Assembly: GCA_013151915.1 (NCBI GenBank)
Contig: JAADHJ010000001.1
Location: 1-50,287, forward strand
Length of the DNA: 50,287 bases
Direction: 5' to 3'
Origin: Deltaproteobacteria bacterium
GTDB lineage: Bacteria > BMS3Abin14
The notes below the pieces were generated by a model. The model was not told where the DNA came from and made no database searches. It saw nothing but the letters and a program-made list of their open reading frames with translations. The position numbers were made by a program, and so were the translations under genes. Shown piece after piece: positions 35,613 through 43,877 of this stretch; positions within the stretch are counted from its first letter, which is position 1, and the number at the start of each line of letters is the position of its first letter.

Positions 35613-35702
35613 TGACTTTGTAAAAAGTCATCAACGCGCCCAGTGAAAATGACACTTTTCGCTTTCCGTGGAGTAAAAAGCCACGAATGGACTTTTTACG
35701 AT
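35610..35702 (+). repeat. Family A hairpin element starting on the ecfT stop codon
   Basis: It begins with TGATGACTTT-GTA-AAAAGTCATCA (35610-35633), whose first three bases are the ecfT stop. It continues AC-GCGCCCAGTGAAAATGACA and the CTTTCCGTGGA word, and ends with the hairpin GTAAAAAGCCACGAATGGACTTTTTAC, which runs 35673-35699 with a one-base bulge. It lacks the CAAATCGAAGATTTG part seen at 20115-20252 and 31765-31870. truA begins 25 bases later. Confidence 0.8.
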
Positions 35703-35727
35703 CTAATTCAGATATGGCTTTGAACCC

Positions 35728-36501
35728 GTGAAAAGGCTTGTACTTACCATCGAGTACGACGGGACCTTCTTCCACGGCTGGCAGGTACAGCCCGGCCTTC
35801 GGACTGTCCAGAGGGATATGGAGAATGCGTTGACCTGTATGATGGGTCAAACGATCAGGGTGTCAGCCTCGGGAAGAACAGACGCCGGTGTTCATGCCCT
35901 TGCGCAGGTGGCCCACTGTGATGTTCCCAAAAGGATTCCACCTGAAAACGTAGCGCTGGGGTTAAACAGCCTCCTGCCCGGAGATGTGAGGGTGGTTGAC
36001 TGCAGATGGGCCCCCGAGGGTTTTCACTCGCGTTTCAGCGCAACTGGGAAAAGATACCGTTATCTTATCCTCAATCGTCGGAAACCCACGGCTCTCCTCA
36101 GAAACAGGGTATGGAATGTCCGGCATCCCCTGGATCTGGAGAGTATGAGGGCAGGCGCTTTTCACCTCATAGGGGAGAAAGATTTTTTCGCCTTCCGGTC
36201 CTCCGGAGATCCCGGAACAACTGTGAGGGAGATGAGGGAGATCTCCATCGAACAGAACGAAGATATCGTCACCATCTTCTTTGAGGCCAATGGATTTCTC
36301 AAACACATGGTCAGGAATATCACGGGCGCTCTCGTTGAAGTGGGAAAAGGCAGGATGTCGCCGGGGGACCTGAAGAAACTCCTGGATGCCGGGTCCCGCC
36401 TGAATGCTCCCCGTAAAGCTCCCGCCCAGGGGCTGACCCTGATGGAAGTGTATTACCAGTCCAGAGTCCAGTGTCCAGAGCCAACAGTCCAGAGTCTGTA
36501 G
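35728..36501 (+). CDS. truA: tRNA pseudouridine(38-40) synthase
   Basis: 257 residues. TruA isomerises uridines 38-40 in the anticodon arm. The N-terminal LTIEYDGTFFHGWQVQP and the catalytic-aspartate motif SASGRTDAGVHALAQV (Asp about 53) are clear. The C-terminal half has FLKHMVRNITGALVEVGKG. The start is GTG at 35728. The normal family end (GLTLMEVYY) is followed by 14 extra residues (QSRVQCPEPTVQSL) read from a dispersed repeat that also occurs at 12374-12463, so the stop codon is supplied by the repeat. The catalytic part is intact. Confidence 0.94.
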   Translation: MKRLVLTIEYDGTFFHGWQVQPGLRTVQRDMENALTCMMGQTIRVSASGRTDAGVHALAQVAHCDVPKRIPPENVALGLNSLLPGDVRVVDCRWAPEGFHSRFSATGKRYRYLILNRRKPTALLRNRVWNVRHPLDLESMRAGAFHLIGEKDFFAFRSSGDPGTTVREMREISIEQNEDIVTIFFEANGFLKHMVRNITGALVEVGKGRMSPGDLKKLLDAGSRLNAPRKAPAQGLTLMEVYYQSRVQCPEPTVQSL

Positions 36502-36810
36502 GGGAAAAGCGGATGCAAAGGCTTGGTCTAACATGGATGGAGGGGATAAGGCAAGCAATGGAGAAAAGCAGGCTATGGGCTATGGCCAATAAGCCTTAAA
36601 GTCATTTACCGCGGATGGACGCAGATGGACGCGGATAAGGTTTTGCCACAATGATCAGGTTTTAGTTTTAGACCTATCAGCGGAAATCAGCGTACATTTA
36701 TTATTTTGCCGTCATTGCGAGAAGCATCGAGGCAGACGAGAGTAACGCGGCAAGCATTGAACGTTCTTTTTCTCTGTCACGTTGAACTTTGAACGTTGAA
36801 CATTCTTTAT
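36450..36810 (+). repeat. Composite intergenic repeat block, copy 2
   Basis: Same series as 12002-12474 in the opposite orientation. GTCCAGAGTCCAGTGTCCAG and GGATGCAAAGGCTTGGTCTA come first (36458-36560). The GGCCAATAAGCC / TTTACCGCGGATGG / ATCAGCGGAAATCAGCG unit follows (about 36582-36700). CGTCATTGCGAGAAGCATCGA comes last (36708-36755), and then a run of degenerate GTTGAACGTTGAAC words extends to 36810. The first part overlaps the 3' end of truA. The rest is non-coding. Confidence 0.75.
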
Positions 36811-36957
36811 ACTGCACCTATAGCCTGTTTAATCCATGAGGGTGGCATCCCTATTGACGACTTCACAAAAAATCCTTATGCTTCCGCAAGGCCTTTTGTT
36901 TAATAGTCCGGGAAATTGGGATGGAGAAAACCAAACGGGATAAAATAGGAGAGGGTT
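36502..36957. other. Gene-free stretch between truA and livK
   Basis: About 455 bases. Most of it to 36810 is the composite repeat block; the remainder holds the liv promoter (36854-36882) and a leader of about 70 bases. No gene is seen. Confidence 0.6.
36854..36882 (+). promoter_or_regulatory. Sigma-70-type promoter of the liv operon
   Basis: TTGACG (36854-36859) and TATGCT (36877-36882) stand exactly 17 bases apart, 75 bases before the livK start. This is the best promoter match between truA and livK. Confidence 0.6.
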
Positions 36958-38121
36958 ATGATGAAGAAAAAAAGCTTGGTCTGGAAACTGGCATTAGTCG
37001 CAGTGGGGCTCACCTTTATTTTCGCTGCGTGTGCGAAGAAAAAGGAAGAGGCAAAGGTTGAAAAGGCGATTAAAATCCCTGTCGCTTCGCCCTTCACCGG
37101 GCCGCTCGCAACATTCGGTGAGGGTGTTAAGAACGCCGCCCTGCTGATGGGTGAGGAAGTTAACGCCGCAGGTGGGATCAACGGACGAAAGGTAGAGATC
37201 GTTCTCGGCGATGATCTCTGTGATCCAAAGGAAGCCGCCAACGTCGCCACCAAATTCGCCGCCGATCCTGATGTCTACATCGTCATCGGGCATCTGTGCA
37301 GTTCCTCCACCATGGCCGCCCTTCCCATCTATAAGGAAGCCAAGCTTCCGGCCATCTCCCCGGCGAGCACAAACCCCTCCATCGGGAAGATGAGCCCCTA
37401 CTACTTCCGCGACGTTTACAAGGATGATTTCCAGGGTGTTTTCCTTGCCAAGTACGTCAAAAAAGCCATGGGGTGGAATAAAATCGCTGTTTTTTACGAA
37501 ACCAACGATTATTCCATAGGTCTGAAGAACGCCTTCGAGGGCGAAGCCAAGACCCTGGGAATTAAGATCGTCGGCGAGGAGGCCTATACCAGCGATACGA
37601 CGGACTTCACCCCCCAGCTCACCAAGATAAAAAGTTCAAAACCCGACGCAATCTTTATCCCCGGATACGCGCCTCAGGCAACCCTCATTATCTCGCAGGC
37701 CGCCAAACTCGGAATGAAGGTAGGGTATTTCGGTGCCGACGGTCTGGATGACAAAATTATGCTGGAAAACCCCGATGCCGAGGGGCTCCTCATTACCAGT
37801 CCCTTCCTTCCCGACAAGGCCGGACCGGGCGCTCAGGGATTTATCAAAGCCTACAAGGCAAAGTACGGTGTGGAGCCGAACTGGTTTGCCGCCAACACCT
37901 ACGACGCCGTTGGGATGGCTGTGCAGGCTATCAGGAAAGTCGGCACGAACAGGGAGAAGATCAGGGATTACCTTGCGTCCATGAACTCTCCGGAGAAAGC
38001 CTACAAGGGCGTGACCGGCGCCACCTATTTTGACGAGAATGGAGACTGCCTTAAACCAGCTTTTGTCAAGACAATCCGCAACGGAAAATGGCTCAGCGCT
38101 GAGAAACAGATGACGGACTGA
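36958..38121 (+). CDS. livK: Branched-chain amino acid-type ABC transporter substrate-binding lipoprotein
   Basis: 387 residues, type I periplasmic binding protein of the Leu/Ile/Val family. The N-terminus MMKKKSLVWKLALVAVG ends in a lipobox-like FAAC (Cys about 25), so the protein is probably membrane-anchored. The mature start IKIPVASPFTGPLATFGEG and the motifs INGRKVEIVLGDDLCDP, SPASTNPSI and FYETNDYSIGLKNAFE are typical. Related receptors bind amides, urea or aromatic acids, so the ligand is not certain. It starts at an ATG after AGGAGAGGG. A strong hairpin follows the stop, so it is probably expressed above the permease genes. Confidence 0.92.
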   Translation: MMKKKSLVWKLALVAVGLTFIFAACAKKKEEAKVEKAIKIPVASPFTGPLATFGEGVKNAALLMGEEVNAAGGINGRKVEIVLGDDLCDPKEAANVATKFAADPDVYIVIGHLCSSSTMAALPIYKEAKLPAISPASTNPSIGKMSPYYFRDVYKDDFQGVFLAKYVKKAMGWNKIAVFYETNDYSIGLKNAFEGEAKTLGIKIVGEEAYTSDTTDFTPQLTKIKSSKPDAIFIPGYAPQATLIISQAAKLGMKVGYFGADGLDDKIMLENPDAEGLLITSPFLPDKAGPGAQGFIKAYKAKYGVEPNWFAANTYDAVGMAVQAIRKVGTNREKIRDYLASMNSPEKAYKGVTGATYFDENGDCLKPAFVKTIRNGKWLSAEKQMTD

Positions 38122-38147
38122 GTTCCGTGCAATTTGGACAGGAAGAA

Positions 38148-38188
38148 ACAGGCGGGTTCAGGCACCTTTTGCCCGCCTGTCTCTTTTT
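38148..38188 (+). terminator. Hairpin terminator/attenuator between livK and livH
   Basis: ACAGGCGGG pairs perfectly with CCCGCCTGT over a 15-base loop and is followed by CTCTTTTTG. It lies inside the liv gene series, so partial read-through would set a high binding-protein to permease ratio. Confidence 0.8.
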
Positions 38189-38244
38189 GTCTTTTTCAAG
38201 GATCCTTAACAATGTTAAATAGATATTAATGAGGTAAATCAAGA

Positions 38245-39162
38245 TTGTCCCACGCCTTTCTGGATTCCATCTCCCTTTTTGGACAGCAGGTAATAAATGG
38301 GATTACGTTGGGATCGGTATATGCTTTGATAGCAGTGGGCTACACCATGGTCTATGGTGTTATAGAACTCATTAATTTCGCCCATGGCGAAGTTTACATG
38401 ATGGGAGCGTTTTTCTCCTTCACCATGGTAACTTCCATGGGGTTGAGCATCTGGGTGGCGTTCCCGGTGGCCATCGCCCTCTGTGCCGTCATGGGGGTCA
38501 TCCTGGATATCGTGGCATATCGGCCCTTACGGAATGCGCCTCGATTAGCCGCCCTTATTACAGCCATCGGGATGTCGATTTTCCTTCAGAACCTTGCTCT
38601 TGTGATCTGGGGAGCGGAGATAAAATCCTTCCCCCGGGCCAAGTTGCCCCCCATTTTCTCAAAGGTCGCTTTAACCATCGGAAGCATACAGGTCACCTGG
38701 CTCCAGGTCTTTATCCTTGGCGTTGCAATCGTGATAATGGCCGGACTGCACGCCATAATCCACCGGACCAAGGTGGGAACCGCCATGCGTGCCATCGCCC
38801 AGGACAAGGTTACAGCTTCCCTTATGGGCATCAACGTCAATCGCGTCATCTCTTTTACCTTCGCCATCGGTTCGGGCATGGGCGGTGTGGCCGGCATCCT
38901 CGTGGGGATGTACTACAACGCCATCTGGCCCACCATGGGGTACATCGCCGGCATCAAGGCGTTTGCGGCCGCCGTGCTCGGGGGCATAGGTTCCGTCCCC
39001 GGCGCCATGCTCGGCGGCGGAATATTGGGCATGGCGGAGGTCATGGGCGCCGGATACATATCTTCGCCATACAGGGATGGGATCGCCTACGCTGTAATGA
39101 TACTTGTCATCATATTCAAACCGGCTGGTTTACTGGGCAAATCGACGGCGGAAAAGGTCTGA
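38245..39162 (+). CDS. livH: Branched-chain amino acid-type ABC transporter permease LivH
   Basis: 305 residues, about eight membrane segments, LivH family. The N-terminus GITLGSVYALIAVGYTMVYG with INFAHGEVYMMGAF is diagnostic. The cytoplasmic coupling loop GTAMRAIAQDKVTASLMGIN (near 178-197) contacts the ATPase. The start is TTG at 38245 with GAGGT about ten bases upstream. livM begins one base after its stop. Confidence 0.94.
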   Translation: MSHAFLDSISLFGQQVINGITLGSVYALIAVGYTMVYGVIELINFAHGEVYMMGAFFSFTMVTSMGLSIWVAFPVAIALCAVMGVILDIVAYRPLRNAPRLAALITAIGMSIFLQNLALVIWGAEIKSFPRAKLPPIFSKVALTIGSIQVTWLQVFILGVAIVIMAGLHAIIHRTKVGTAMRAIAQDKVTASLMGINVNRVISFTFAIGSGMGGVAGILVGMYYNAIWPTMGYIAGIKAFAAAVLGGIGSVPGAMLGGGILGMAEVMGAGYISSPYRDGIAYAVMILVIIFKPAGLLGKSTAEKV

Positions 39163-39163
39163 C

Positions 39164-40282
39164 ATGTCATTGAGCTTTCATAGGTTCAATCCAGGCAGAT
39201 TGCTGAGCGGAAAAACGGCTGCGGCCTGTTTTCTTTTTTTCGTAGTCATTTTCCCCCTCCTGCCCATGGGAAGCGGTAAATCCTATTTTCTCAGAATCCT
39301 CACCTTAACCATGCTGTACATGATCCTGGCATTGGGTCTCAATATTGTTGTCGGGTTCACCGGGCTGCTGGATCTTGGATACGTAGGTTTCTACGGGATC
39401 GGCGCCTATACGGCTGGGCTGCTGACTGTTCACTATGGGATCTCCTTCTGGGTGATACTTCCCCTGGCAGCCATGAACGGGGCCCTTTGGGGGATTCTTC
39501 TTGGTGCGCCCACCCTCAGGCTTACCGGGGATTACTTTGCCATTGTTACCTTCGGTTTTTCCGAGCTGGTGGTCCTCCTTATCAGAAACGAGATATGGCT
39601 GACCCGGGGTCCAATGGGATTGCCGGGGATTAAGCCCCCTGTTTTTTTCGGCCACGTTCTGAGGAGCGGATGGGAGTTTTACTTCCTTATCCTCGCCCTT
39701 CTCGGCCTGGTGCTCTTTGTTGTCCGCCGCATCGAGGACTCGCGACTCGGGAGGGCATGGTTCGCCATCAGGGAAGATGAGATAGCGGCCGAATGTGTGG
39801 GCATCAATATCATCAACTACAAGATTATCGCTTTTGCCATCAGTGCCTCCATCGGGTCTTTGGGCGGTGCGTTTTTTGCCCGATGGTTTCTTTTTATTCA
39901 CCCGGACATGTTCAAATTCTGGGAGTCCATCCTGATCCTTTGTCTTATTGTTTTCGGTGGTATGGGAAACATAAAAGGGGTCCTTTTCGGCGCCGGCATT
40001 CTTATCCCCATGACTGAGGTGCTCAGGTCCGTGCTCCAGAGTCTTCCTCGAATCATGTCTTATGTGGGTATCCACATACCGGTTGAAGCGGCCCAGAACC
40101 TGGTCCAGGCCAGGTACCTGGTTTTTGGACTTATCCTGGTATTGATGATGAGGTTCAGACCCGAGGGCCTTTTTCCCGTTGCCCGGATCAAGGCTGAAAT
40201 GCATCCGGATGACTCCGAGCGGGATGCGGAAGATGATTCTCTTTACGACATGAGGTCAATAGACAAGGTGAAGGACATCTGA
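39164..40282 (+). CDS. livM: Branched-chain amino acid-type ABC transporter permease LivM
   Basis: 372 residues from the ATG at 39164, right after the livH stop. A longer in-frame start inside livH is not supported. Diagnostic segments are LNIVVGFTGLLDLGYVGFYGIGAYT and the coupling loop SRLGRAWFAIREDEIAAECV. The C-terminus has an acidic cytoplasmic tail (about the last 30 residues, PDDSERDAEDDSLYDMRS) longer than in many LivM proteins. It pairs with LivH to form the membrane channel. Confidence 0.94.
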   Translation: MSLSFHRFNPGRLLSGKTAAACFLFFVVIFPLLPMGSGKSYFLRILTLTMLYMILALGLNIVVGFTGLLDLGYVGFYGIGAYTAGLLTVHYGISFWVILPLAAMNGALWGILLGAPTLRLTGDYFAIVTFGFSELVVLLIRNEIWLTRGPMGLPGIKPPVFFGHVLRSGWEFYFLILALLGLVLFVVRRIEDSRLGRAWFAIREDEIAAECVGINIINYKIIAFAISASIGSLGGAFFARWFLFIHPDMFKFWESILILCLIVFGGMGNIKGVLFGAGILIPMTEVLRSVLQSLPRIMSYVGIHIPVEAAQNLVQARYLVFGLILVLMMRFRPEGLFPVARIKAEMHPDDSERDAEDDSLYDMRSIDKVKDI

Positions 40283-40284
40283 CG

Positions 40285-41481
40285 GTGGTTGAGCGCAAAA
40301 CATTGCTTCAGGGTTCTGGTATCGGGAAGGTCTTTGGGGGGCTGGCGGCGCTGGAGAATGTTGATCTCACAGTCAACGAGGGTGAGATCGTAGGCCTCAT
40401 AGGACCTAATGGCGCGGGTAAAACCACCTTCTTTAACTGCCTTACAGGCATTACCATTCCATCCTCGGGAACGATCAATTTTATGGGTGAGGATCTGGTT
40501 CCGCCGCCGAGGATCAACCTTCTGACCCGGCTTGCCGGGATGAGCCGATTTTTTATTTTAACCTCTATACTATGGACAGTTCTCATGTTGTCCACCTACC
40601 TGGACAGTGTCGAGTTTCAGACTGAGTTTGTCATTGCGATGCTGTGTGTAGGAGCTTTCCGTCTTTTTCTCGGAGCAAGGCTTCGGCACGCTGTGCCCTG
40701 GACAAGAGGGGTTACCCTGCTTTTTGCCACCCTCGATGCGGGAATAGGCGCGGTTTTGCTGGTGAAGTTTGCCGAGTCGTATACCGATAAATCCTTCTTT
40801 GGATTTTTTCCTCTGGAGTATTTCATGATTCCCACGGCGATTCTCATGATCTCCTACCCGGGGTATTATTTTATTAACCTCCTGAGAAAGGACGTAAAAT
40901 CACTTTTTGGCATCTTCACCCGACCTGACGCGGTAACCAAACTCGGCATAGCCAGGACCTTTCAGAATATCCGTCTCTTTTCCAACCTGTCGGTTGTGGA
41001 GAATGTGATGCTGGGACGGCACTGCAGGACCTCAACCAACGTCTTTTCCATAGTTCTGGGCACAAAGTTTCAGCGTAAAGAGGAGAGGGAAACGAAGGAA
41101 TGGGCCATGGAAACCCTGAAGTTCGTCGGTCTTCGGCACAAGGCCGGGTTCCTGGCATCCAACCTGCCCTACGGTGAACAGCGCACCCTCGAAATTGCCC
41201 GGGCCCTGGCCACCAATCCAAAGGTTCTTCTGCTGGACGAGCCTGCCGCCGGAATGAATCCTCAGGAGACCGCCATGCTCATCCGGCTCATTGAGAGGAT
41301 CAGGAAAAGCGGTATAGCCATTCTCCTTATCGAGCATGACATGAAAGTGATCATGAAGATTTCAGATCGGATCATTGTGCTTGATCATGGCCAAAAAATC
41401 GCCGAGGGTGAGCCGGAGGTGATCAAATCCGACCGTCGTGTGGTAGAGGCCTATCTGGGGTCGGCATATGCGGCGAAGTAG
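40285..41481 (+). CDS. livG: LivG-type ABC ATPase with an inserted four-helix membrane domain
   Basis: 398 residues, against about 255 for LivG. Residues 1-75 are the normal start with Walker A GPNGAGKTT (40-48) and NCLTGITIPSSGTINFMGED. Residues 214-398 are the normal rest: Q-loop GIARTFQNIRLF (Gln227), signature LPYGEQRTLEIARAL (294-308; LP-YG is common in LivG), Walker B VLLLDEPAAGMNP (314-326), H-loop IEHDM and the LivG C-terminal tail. Between them, residues 76-213 are extra and carry four hydrophobic stretches at about 88-104, 113-130, 143-161 and 173-200. An even number keeps both ATPase halves cytoplasmic. The frame is continuous and all catalytic motifs are intact, so the protein should work. 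The start is GTG, two bases after the livM stop. Confidence 0.9.
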   Translation: MVERKTLLQGSGIGKVFGGLAALENVDLTVNEGEIVGLIGPNGAGKTTFFNCLTGITIPSSGTINFMGEDLVPPPRINLLTRLAGMSRFFILTSILWTVLMLSTYLDSVEFQTEFVIAMLCVGAFRLFLGARLRHAVPWTRGVTLLFATLDAGIGAVLLVKFAESYTDKSFFGFFPLEYFMIPTAILMISYPGYYFINLLRKDVKSLFGIFTRPDAVTKLGIARTFQNIRLFSNLSVVENVMLGRHCRTSTNVFSIVLGTKFQRKEERETKEWAMETLKFVGLRHKAGFLASNLPYGEQRTLEIARALATNPKVLLLDEPAAGMNPQETAMLIRLIERIRKSGIAILLIEHDMKVIMKISDRIIVLDHGQKIAEGEPEVIKSDRRVVEAYLGSAYAAK

Positions 41482-41742
41482 TCACGCCAATGGCGTGACC
41501 ACCACAGTGCAGCCACTCACAGGCTGCCCCACGGGGTTTAAAAACAGGGTTTAAAAGGAGGTAAATAAGGTTTAAAACTACTAATCTCTGGTTTTACCCT
41601 GTGTAACTCTGTGTAACCCTGTGGTGTGACCTTCGAACGGTCACGCTGTGGTAAATGGGCTTTGGAAGTGTCTATTATTTCACCATGGTTTCACATCAGG
41701 TATTCATTTACAGGATGATCCTTAACGAGGTTGTCAAAACCG
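41482..41742. other. Intergenic stretch with inverted repeats between livG and livF
   Basis: Right after the livG stop lies GTCACGCC-AAT-GGCGTGAC, a perfect 8-base stem. Further on come three GGTTTAAAA/GGGTTTAAAA words, a TACCCTGTGTAACTCTGTG / TAACCCTGTGG tandem, and GTGACC-TTCGAAC-GGTCAC. No gene is seen. The region separates two genes that are usually adjacent. Confidence 0.5.
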
Positions 41743-42447
41743 ATGCTGAAAGTTGATGGGATTCAGACCTTTTACGGAAACATTCAGGCCCTGAAAGGGA
41801 TCTCTTTTCATGTTGGTGCCGGCGAGATCGTCACCCTGATCGGCGCCAACGGCGCCGGGAAATCCACCACTCTCATGTCCGTCTCGGGGGTATATCACCC
41901 TAAAAAGGGGTCCATCATGTTTCAGGATGTGGAGATCGCCCGGTCTCAACCTGACGCCATAGTAAGGATGGGGATCTCACAGGTGCCTGAAGGAAGGCGT
42001 ATATTTCCCCATCTCACGGTGAGGGAAAATCTCCTCCTGGGTTCCTACATCCGCAAGGACAGCGAGGGTGTGAAAGAGAGCCTCGAAATGGTTTTTGAGC
42101 TCTTTCCGGTAATGAAGGAGAGAAGGAACCAGGATGGTGGCACACTCTCCGGCGGAGAGCAGCAGATGCTGGCAATCGGCAGGGCCCTGATGGCAAATCC
42201 GAAGCTTCTTCTTCTTGACGAACCATCTCTTGGACTCGCTCCCATTGTCGTTGAAAAGATCTTCACCGTCATTCAGGAGATCAACAAGCAGGGTACCACC
42301 ATCCTCCTCGTCGAGCAGAATGCCTTTATGGCCCTTCAGGTTGCCCAAAGGGGGTACGTTATCGAGACAGGGAATGTTGTCCTCGAGGACACCTCGGACG
42401 CCCTCCTGAGCAACCCCAAGGTCAAGGAAGCGTATCTGGGGGAGTAG
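41743..42447 (+). CDS. livF: Branched-chain amino acid-type ABC transporter ATPase LivF
   Basis: 234 residues, normal LivF length, with no insertion. Walker A is GANGAGKST near 34-42, then ISQVPEGRRIFPHLTVRENL with the Q-loop, signature LSGGEQQMLAIGRALM, Walker B LLLLDEPSLGLAP and VEQN as H-loop region. It powers import with LivG, LivH and LivM. The ATG at 41743 is chosen because the in-frame TTG at 41731 directly abuts the GAGG ribosome binding site. The real spacing to 41743 is then long (12 bases), so the start is uncertain by four codons. Confidence 0.94.
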   Translation: MLKVDGIQTFYGNIQALKGISFHVGAGEIVTLIGANGAGKSTTLMSVSGVYHPKKGSIMFQDVEIARSQPDAIVRMGISQVPEGRRIFPHLTVRENLLLGSYIRKDSEGVKESLEMVFELFPVMKERRNQDGGTLSGGEQQMLAIGRALMANPKLLLLDEPSLGLAPIVVEKIFTVIQEINKQGTTILLVEQNAFMALQVAQRGYVIETGNVVLEDTSDALLSNPKVKEAYLGE

Positions 42448-42478
42448 GTGAGCCGTCCCGGGGTGAAGGAGAGTTGTC

Positions 42479-43873
42479 ATGAACAGGATTCTCTTTGGAA
42501 TTACGCTACCGATTTTCGTCCTGTCAATGACGGTTGCGCCCGCTCCGGCCTACGAGCCTGTTTACCACAGCCTGGAGCAACCCCGTGGCCCCATGATGGG
42601 AGGACCATTGGAGTCTAACCCCATTGTTTATTTAAACGGGGATATGACGGGCGGCAAAAGCATAAGGATCAGGACAAACGAACGCCCCCGGTGGATCGTC
42701 TCGGGGGACCTTGACGGAGACGGGGCGGACGAGGCCCTGGTACTTTTCGATAATGGCTCGCTGCGCCTTCTGCGGCCCGAAGATAAAACCATCAGCACAA
42801 GGTGGACGGTTGAAGGGATCTCCGCACAAGCTCCACCCGTCATCCTTCATTCAAAAACCGTTGCAGTCAATGAAAAGATCATTGCCGTCAGTGATCATGG
42901 AGTCCTGCAAACGCTTGGTTCAGAAAGGGGCCGATCAAGCAGGATCGCCGATGGTTTTTCCCTTCTGACCCCTCCGGTTGCAGTCGATCTGGACGGGGAC
43001 GGGACCGACGAGATCGTGGGGGTTAGTGATGAAGGCCGCCTTACCGTCGTTACCGGCAGGAACGTCACAAGAACGGACAACAGCACGGTCCTCCTTCCCG
43101 ATACGCGCATTTCGGCGGCGGACCTTAACGGTGACGGAAAACTCGAGGCGGTTGCCTTTTCCATGCCTACCGACAGGTTCAGTTTTGGACGCCTGGGTGA
43201 TGAGACAGAGGCCCAAGGGGTCGCGGTCTTCTCCTGGGACGGAAGTATCATCAAGCTCCTGGATGAATTCAAACTGGATTCCTCAGAAGCCTTCGAGGAT
43301 CTCACGCCCGTTCTCGCGGATGTCTACGATGGACCTGGAAAGGAGATCCTGGCCACCGTCACCAACGAGGGGGAAGGGTCCTCGATCAGAGTCTTTTCAT
43401 TTGCAAAAAGACGGTTGACGGAAGTCAGGACGAGTCCTGTGGCAGCCGACAAATCATTTATTCAGGTCCTTGGAAAATCGGCATTTGGAGATGAGAACCG
43501 CCAATTTATTATTACAGTGGCCAACCCCTCGGGAATGGGCGATCTGGAGCTGTTCAGGACCGATCTGGCTACGACCCGGCTGGTCCGAAAGAACAGTATT
43601 TCAACCCATATTGCCGGATCACGTAATCTGGACCTGGCTCTCATAGGCGATTTCAACAATGACGGGTACAATGACCTGATCGCTCCTGATGAAACGGGAA
43701 AGACTCTTGAGCTCTTTTTCCTTGAGAAGAACCGTATCAAGGAAACGCCTATCCTTGTCAGCGGTAAAAGGCTTTCGACGAACCTGTGTTCGGGTGATTT
43801 TAACGGTGACGGGAAAGGCGACCTCGCGGCTGGATACGAGGACGGAACCATAGTCTTTCTACTGGGACGGTAG
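42479..43873 (+). CDS. Secreted FG-GAP/VCBS-like repeat protein
   Basis: 464 residues. A signal peptide ([20 protein letters not shown], cleavage likely after APAPA) is followed by a repeat region with five Ca2+-binding loops of the DxDxDG type: [11 protein letters not shown] (about 76-86), [10 protein letters not shown] (about 170-179), [10 protein letters not shown] (about 213-222), [11 protein letters not shown] (about 393-403) and [11 protein letters not shown] (about 443-453). This suggests a beta-propeller of FG-GAP type, made for binding outside the cytoplasm. No catalytic domain or anchor is seen. It starts 31 bases after livF and ends four bases before uvrB. Its partner and function are unknown. 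Confidence 0.75.
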   Translation: MNRILFGITLPIFVLSMTVAPAPAYEPVYHSLEQPRGPMMGGPLESNPIVYLNGDMTGGKSIRIRTNERPRWIVSGDLDGDGADEALVLFDNGSLRLLRPEDKTISTRWTVEGISAQAPPVILHSKTVAVNEKIIAVSDHGVLQTLGSERGRSSRIADGFSLLTPPVAVDLDGDGTDEIVGVSDEGRLTVVTGRNVTRTDNSTVLLPDTRISAADLNGDGKLEAVAFSMPTDRFSFGRLGDETEAQGVAVFSWDGSIIKLLDEFKLDSSEAFEDLTPVLADVYDGPGKEILATVTNEGEGSSIRVFSFAKRRLTEVRTSPVAADKSFIQVLGKSAFGDENRQFIITVANPSGMGDLELFRTDLATTRLVRKNSISTHIAGSRNLDLALIGDFNNDGYNDLIAPDETGKTLELFFLEKNRIKETPILVSGKRLSTNLCSGDFNGDGKGDLAAGYEDGTIVFLLGR

Positions 43874-43877
43874 GATA

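Noticed and set aside
41164-41208. LivG signature reading LPYGEQ in place of LSGGQ as a sign of a dead ATPase
   Set aside because: LP-YG-type signatures are usual in LivG proteins and all other catalytic motifs are intact.
40285-41481. livG as a chimera or frameshifted fusion of two genes
   Set aside because: A single open frame with both ATPase halves joined in correct order and no internal start region; the insert begins and ends at sensible loop positions.
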